DNA of 8,062 bases from Minisyncoccota bacterium (GTDB lineage Bacteria; Patescibacteriota; Minisyncoccia; UBA6257; 1-14-0-10-40-38): positions 1 through 8,062 of the forward strand of contig JAGVPS010000065.1 in the NCBI GenBank assembly GCA_020052135.1, written 5' to 3'. Shown one piece after another: positions 5,933 through 8,062 of the stretch. Below the pieces are notes generated by a model. The model ran no database searches. It was not told where the DNA came from and worked only from the letters and a program-made list of their open reading frames with translations. The position numbers and the translations under genes were made by a program. Position 1 is the first letter of the stretch. Each line of letters starts with the position of its first letter.

Positions 5933-6697
5933 CTATGTAAGCGAGGCTAGCTGTCGATCCATCTCTCCGTTGAGCATTCGAGCAAAATCACGTGCAATAT
6001 TTTGCTGATCGGCAGGTAAGAAAATTCCAAGCTCTGTTCGAAAATCAATTTTTTTTGCCTCGTCTACAATGATATCTTTTACTGAAGCAAGCTTTGTTTT
6101 CTGTTCAGTCGAAAACATACCTTTACGCATCATAAAATATAAGTCATAAAAATCTCGTGGTTTTTTACGATTAAGTAATGCCCCAAAAATCTTTTCTTCG
6201 ACGAGCTCATGCTGTGGTAAATGAATGACTGTATACGTAGAAACAAAATCATTTGCAACACTATCAACCTCTCCCCTAACCATTGAATCGCGGCGCGTAG
6301 AAATATTTATCTCAACCCCAATCGGCTGATACCCGAACATGGTACATGTTGCCATACCAAAATAGCCACCCGTAGTAGCATTTGATTTCTCGCTTACGGT
6401 TACACGGATACCCAATTGTTCAATGTCAGTAAGGACTCTAAGAAAGATATTTTCAACGGTTTCCTTCACTATATGAGGAGCTACTCCAAATAAAGAGAAG
6501 TCTAAATCTTCAGAGAAGCGTGGGCTTCCGTATACAATACGCAGAGCTGTACCACCTTTAAATAAGAGCTTTTCTGCTTCAGGCAATTTATAGAGTTTTT
6601 CGAGAAAAACATGCTGAAAATATTCCCGCACAATGTTTGGGAATACGCTCATTTGATATTGTTTAGCAAGTTTTTCAAGATTTTCGACGGTGATCAT
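5933..6697 (-). CDS. abiEii: AbiEii/AbiGii family nucleotidyltransferase toxin
   Basis: This 254-residue protein is a DNA-polymerase-beta-type nucleotidyltransferase of the AbiEii class, toxins that transfer nucleotides to RNA targets, shown for some relatives to be the 3' end of tRNAs. Motif I is FKGGTAL (46-52). The metal-binding acids are in RFSEDLDFSL (60-69: D64 and D66), with a third acid probably E129 in GVEINIS. Downstream, VEEKIFGALL (166-175) and RDFYDLYFM (181-189) are the family's other conserved blocks. All key residues are present, so it is likely active. Its ATG overlaps the AbiEi stop as ATGA, the standard antitoxin-toxin layout. The length is near that of other short members. 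It and abiEi look AT-richer than ychF, consistent with acquisition by transfer. Confidence 0.93.
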   Translation of the reverse strand: MITVENLEKLAKQYQMSVFPNIVREYFQHVFLEKLYKLPEAEKLLFKGGTALRIVYGSPRFSEDLDFSLFGVAPHIVKETVENIFLRVLTDIEQLGIRVTVSEKSNATTGGYFGMATCTMFGYQPIGVEINISTRRDSMVRGEVDSVANDFVSTYTVIHLPQHELVEEKIFGALLNRKKPRDFYDLYFMMRKGMFSTEQKTKLASVKDIIVDEAKKIDFRTELGIFLPADQQNIARDFARMLNGEMDRQLASLT

Positions 6698-7293
6698 CTT
6701 AGTGTTGTTTTAAGTATACCTATAAGTTTTGGATTTCTAAAAAGAGCCGCGTATCTCAATGCTCTTGGTAGATTAATCTTATCTTTGTTGAAACGACTGA
6801 TGGGCTTTCTTTTTGATCTCAAACGAAAGTAGAGTGTGTCGACAAATGCCTTTTCGGCATCCGCGATCACAAAACTAAATCCCTTTTGCTTTTGTACAGC
6901 ATAACCAGTGAACGCTTTTTTGATGATACGATGATACGAATATGATTTACCTAATGTTTCGAATTTTTGAGTTGTCTTCGGTGTTACGGAGGTAATTTCA
7001 TAAACATTTTCGGGTATTACCCGATGGTAGGATAGTGCAAATTCTAAAGAAATATAAGATGGCTCATATAGTTTGTTTGCCACATATAAATCTGGTGGCA
7101 GATTATCGGGAAATACATAAAGCCCTCTTTTCGCTCGAGTAATGAACCCCTTTCTTGCGTAACGATAAAGTAAAAAAGTTGCCGCTATATTAGAAACTGG
7201 AAATACCTTCCGGATATCAAAAGCCGAAAAAAGCAAAAGTTGCTTTTCTTTCATCTTCATCTCAAAATCATGCCAATTGACCAATTTAGCCAT
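6694..7293 (-). CDS. abiEi: AbiEi family antitoxin (winged-helix, type IV toxin-antitoxin)
   Basis: This 199-residue protein begins with a winged-helix region (about 17-62) ending GFITRAKRGLYVFP, the wing typical of AbiEi antitoxins. SLEFALSYHRVIPENVYEIT (82-101) and IADAEKAFVDTLYF (143-156) follow, both diagnostic of the AbiEi family. AbiEi represses its own operon through the winged helix and opposes AbiEii toxicity, classically without tight complex formation (type IV), although related systems vary. The C-terminus is basic (KPISRFNKDK and after). The ATG at 7293 is favoured because a TTGACT-17-TAAATT promoter ends 6 nt before it; M12 and M14 are possible but would cut into the domain. It is the first gene of the run abiEi-abiEii-ychF-kinase. 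The small palindrome CTAAATTAG overlapping the -10 could be part of its operator. Confidence 0.92.
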   Translation of the reverse strand: MAKLVNWHDFEMKMKEKQLLLFSAFDIRKVFPVSNIAATFLLYRYARKGFITRAKRGLYVFPDNLPPDLYVANKLYEPSYISLEFALSYHRVIPENVYEITSVTPKTTQKFETLGKSYSYHRIIKKAFTGYAVQKQKGFSFVIADAEKAFVDTLYFRLRSKRKPISRFNKDKINLPRALRYAALFRNPKLIGILKTTLR

Positions 7294-7299
7294 ATTGCT

Positions 7300-7328
7300 A
7301 ATTTAGTCGATTATATATGAAAAGTCAA
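7300..7328 (-). promoter_or_regulatory. Candidate abiE promoter (near-leaderless)
   Basis: On the minus strand TTGACT (7328-7323, five of six) and TAAATT (7305-7300, four of six) are 17 bp apart, and only 6 nt separate the -10 from the abiEi ATG. A perfect TATAAT at 7315-7310 without a matching -35 is an alternative and would leave about 9 nt of leader. The 9-bp CTAAATTAG palindrome at 7306-7298 overlaps the -10 and could be an autorepression site. Confidence 0.55.
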
Positions 7329-7375
7329 GAACTAGCTTCATTTTTGTCACATATCGGTATCCTACTTACTCACAC

Positions 7376-7412
7376 AACAGTATAGCATAGGTTTTTGAGA
7401 CCATGCGCTGTT
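7376..7412. repeat. Imperfect 12-bp stem-loop upstream of abiEi
   Basis: AACAG/CTGTT, GCAT/ATGC and GGT/ACC pair in register (7376-7380 with 7408-7412, 7385-7388 with 7403-7406, 7390-7392 with 7400-7402), leaving an asymmetric internal loop, one bulged base and a 7-nt loop. There is no T-tract, so it is not a standard terminator. On the minus strand it also contains TGCTATACT (7387-7379), an extended -10 match. Confidence 0.5.
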
Positions 7413-7464
7413 AGGAGTCAAATAATTTTAGAAGCCTTAGCGATGCCTACGCCTGCACCCTCTG

Positions 7465-7490
7465 AATCGGTTTTGCTTGGCTGACCGATT
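7465..7490. repeat. 7-bp stem-loop
   Basis: AATCGGT (7465-7471) and ACCGATT (7484-7490) are perfect complements around a 12-nt loop. It sits 9 bp from the large inverted repeat and is not followed by a T-tract on either strand. Confidence 0.5.
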
Positions 7491-7499
7491 ATGGTAGGT

Positions 7500-7559
7500 T
7501 GCCCGTCCTTCAGTATCAGAGGTGATTGTCCACCCCCGAGCGATACTGAAGGACGGGCA
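7500..7559. repeat. Perfect 18-bp inverted repeat, 24-nt spacer
   Basis: The arm TGCCCGTCCTTCAGTATC (7500-7517) is matched exactly by its reverse complement at 7542-7559. The 24-nt spacer holds a smaller GGTG/CACC hairpin (7521-7524 with 7531-7534) with a 6-nt loop. GGT directly flanks both outer ends (7497-7499 and 7560-7562), and GGTAG occurs on both sides. The 60-bp unit resembles a miniature inverted-repeat or REPIN-like element; no T-run follows, arguing against an intrinsic terminator. No second copy is found in the window. Confidence 0.8.
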
Positions 7560-7588
7560 GGTAGCCACTCCGTCTGCTCCCTCTACTC

Positions 7589-7604
7589 CGAGACGCACGC
7601 CTCG
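7589..7604 (-). repeat. Short hairpin with GTGC tetraloop
   Basis: On the minus strand the 16 nt CGAGGCGTGCGTCTCG fold into a six-pair stem with one G-U wobble and a GTGC loop. On the plus strand the wobble becomes an A-C mismatch, which mildly favours a minus-strand transcript. Confidence 0.4.
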
Positions 7605-7616
7605 ATTTGTAGCCCT

Positions 7617-7656
7617 ACTCTCTCCTTAGTAAAACCACAAGATTAAAGCAGAGAGT
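7617..7656. repeat. 7-bp stem-loop downstream of the FemAB gene
   Basis: ACTCTCT (7617-7623) and AGAGAGT (7650-7656) are perfect complements around a 26-nt loop. It lies 57 bp past the FemAB stop, but the long loop and absence of a T-tract make it a poor terminator. Confidence 0.35.
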
Positions 7657-7679
7657 GACAGATCAGTGTGCTTCTTTGC

Positions 7680-7708
7680 AGTATGAATAACTCACTTTAA
7701 TACGTCAA
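7680..7708 (-). promoter_or_regulatory. Promoter-like TTGACG-17-CATACT facing the hairpin region
   Basis: On the minus strand TTGACG (7708-7703, five of six) is followed after 17 bp by CATACT (7685-7680, four of six). It lies directly after the FemAB stop codon, and a start near 7673 would yield an RNA running through the hairpins towards abiEi. No start codon with a ribosome-binding site follows, so a non-coding product or a long abiE leader is possible. This is motif evidence only. Confidence 0.35.
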
Positions 7709-7712
7709 GAAA

Positions 7713-8062
7713 TCAGTTCCTATTACCTGGTCGTATACGAAGACGAAAAGTTCTCGGAAGTTTTTCAAGCATATAGGCAATCCAATATTTTTTCGACAGG
7801 GGCAGATCCTGGGCATGCATATAGTCGCGCCGAAAACCGCCAAAGCCGGATTTGAACGTTGTAAGCCCTACCCATTGATGATCTGGCTTGTTCTCGGGCG
7901 CGACGCCCCAGAGATTGTAGAGCACGCATCCCCGGCGCTTAGCTTCCTTAATGACTTCCCATTGGAGGAGATATGACACGGGCGCATCGGATTTCACGGA
8001 GCCGCTCTGAAAATAGAACGCCCGCTTTCCGAAAAAAATGATAATCGCGGCGCTTGAAACTA
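7713..8062 (-). CDS. FemA/FemB family peptidoglycan-bridge aminoacyltransferase (partial, C-terminal 115 residues)
   Basis: The frame is open to the right edge, so the N-terminal two thirds are missing; the GTG at 7997 is an internal valine codon, not a start. FemAB proteins use aminoacyl-tRNA to add amino acids to the peptide of lipid II, building interpeptide bridges on the inner face of the membrane. The visible part belongs to the second GNAT-like domain: AAIIIFFGKRAFYFQSGS (4-21), SYLLQWEVIKEAKRRGC (29-45), YNLWGVAPE (48-56), HQWVGLTTFKSGFGG (61-75) and YMHAQDLPLSKKYW (80-93). The order and spacing of these blocks, especially W-I-KEAK-RG-C-YNLWG and FKSGFGG, are diagnostic. The substrate amino acid cannot be told. 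The protein ends RIRPGNRN and stops with TGA. A hairpin-rich gap follows. Confidence 0.92.
   Translation of the reverse strand, partial: VSSAAIIIFFGKRAFYFQSGSVKSDAPVSYLLQWEVIKEAKRRGCVLYNLWGVAPENKPDHQWVGLTTFKSGFGGFRRDYMHAQDLPLSKKYWIAYMLEKLPRTFRLRIRPGNRN

Larger units (their letters stand above)
7294..7712. other. 419-bp non-coding, hairpin-rich intergenic region
   Basis: No gene with a credible start and ribosome-binding site is seen on either strand. The right and middle parts (about 7440-7625) are clearly GC-richer than the flanks. The stretch holds five stem-loops (7376-7412, 7465-7490, 7500-7559, 7589-7604, 7617-7656), a promoter-like pair facing left at 7680-7708, and the abiE promoter at its left end. 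It contains no tRNA, and none of the conserved cores of tmRNA, RNase P RNA or SRP RNA that I can recall. It may hold the femAB 3' end, a mobile hairpin element and possibly a small RNA. Confidence 0.7.

Noticed and set aside
7303..7341. 12-codon minus-strand frame (MKLVLDFSYIID) ending 9 nt before abiEi, a possible leader peptide
   Set aside because: It covers the -35, spacer and most of the -10 of the best abiE promoter, has no ribosome-binding site, and is short enough to occur by chance.
7500..7559. Large inverted repeat as an intrinsic terminator for femAB
   Set aside because: The stem is strong but neither strand has a T-tract after it, the loop is long, and it lies more than 150 bp past the stop codon.
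7294..7712. tRNA, tmRNA, RNase P RNA, SRP RNA or CRISPR array in the gap
   Set aside because: No cloverleaf with a TPsiC arm, no conserved core sequences of these RNAs and no regularly spaced repeats were found.
7713..7997. A complete 94-residue protein starting at the GTG at 7997
   Set aside because: The frame stays open to the window edge and the residues before the GTG (AAIIIFFGKRAFYFQSGS) match the FemAB family, so the GTG is internal.

Overview
The window most likely comes from a member of the Patescibacteria (Candidate Phyla Radiation), probably Parcubacteria-like. The clues are a CxxC-rich zinc-ribbon protein of a type recurrent in these genomes, a membrane-anchored VirD4/HerA-like ATPase preceded by a small acidic partner gene, a DUF5674 gene, a shortened YchF, very compact 4-nt gene overlaps, and almost no Shine-Dalgarno sequences. 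TGA is used as a stop codon (for example at the ends of the AbiEi, FemAB and DUF5674 genes), so the code is standard and not the TGA=Gly code of Gracilibacteria/Absconditabacteria. The lineage is inferred from gene families recalled from memory, not from a search.

Every supported gene lies on the minus strand, so transcription runs from high to low coordinates. From the right edge: (a) 7713-8062, the C-terminal third of a FemA/FemB-type peptidyltransferase; (b) 7294-7712, a 419-bp non-coding, hairpin-rich stretch with a perfect 18-bp inverted repeat and possible promoters; (c) 4370-7293, a tight four-gene run: AbiEi antitoxin, AbiEii nucleotidyltransferase toxin, the YchF translation-associated ATPase, and a P-loop nucleotide-kinase-like protein; (d) 3676-4313, a two-gene cassette of DUF5674 and an unknown 98-residue helical protein, with its own candidate promoter; (e) 785-3567, a small partner protein and a 794-residue VirD4/TraD-like ATPase, also with its own promoter; (f) 265-701, a HicB-HicA toxin-antitoxin pair with a promoter so close to the hicB start that the mRNA would be nearly leaderless; (g) 1-253, the N-terminal part of a zinc-ribbon protein.

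The window therefore mixes housekeeping functions (YchF, cell-wall peptide bridging, nucleotide kinase) with defence or maintenance modules (AbiE, HicBA, perhaps the DUF5674 cassette) and a DNA-translocase-type ATPase. The points most worth following are the inverted-repeat element and structured intergenic region at 7376-7708, the near-leaderless promoters of both antitoxin genes, the coupling of AbiE to ychF, and the DUF5674 two-gene cassette, which is laid out like a toxin-antitoxin pair but has no known function.
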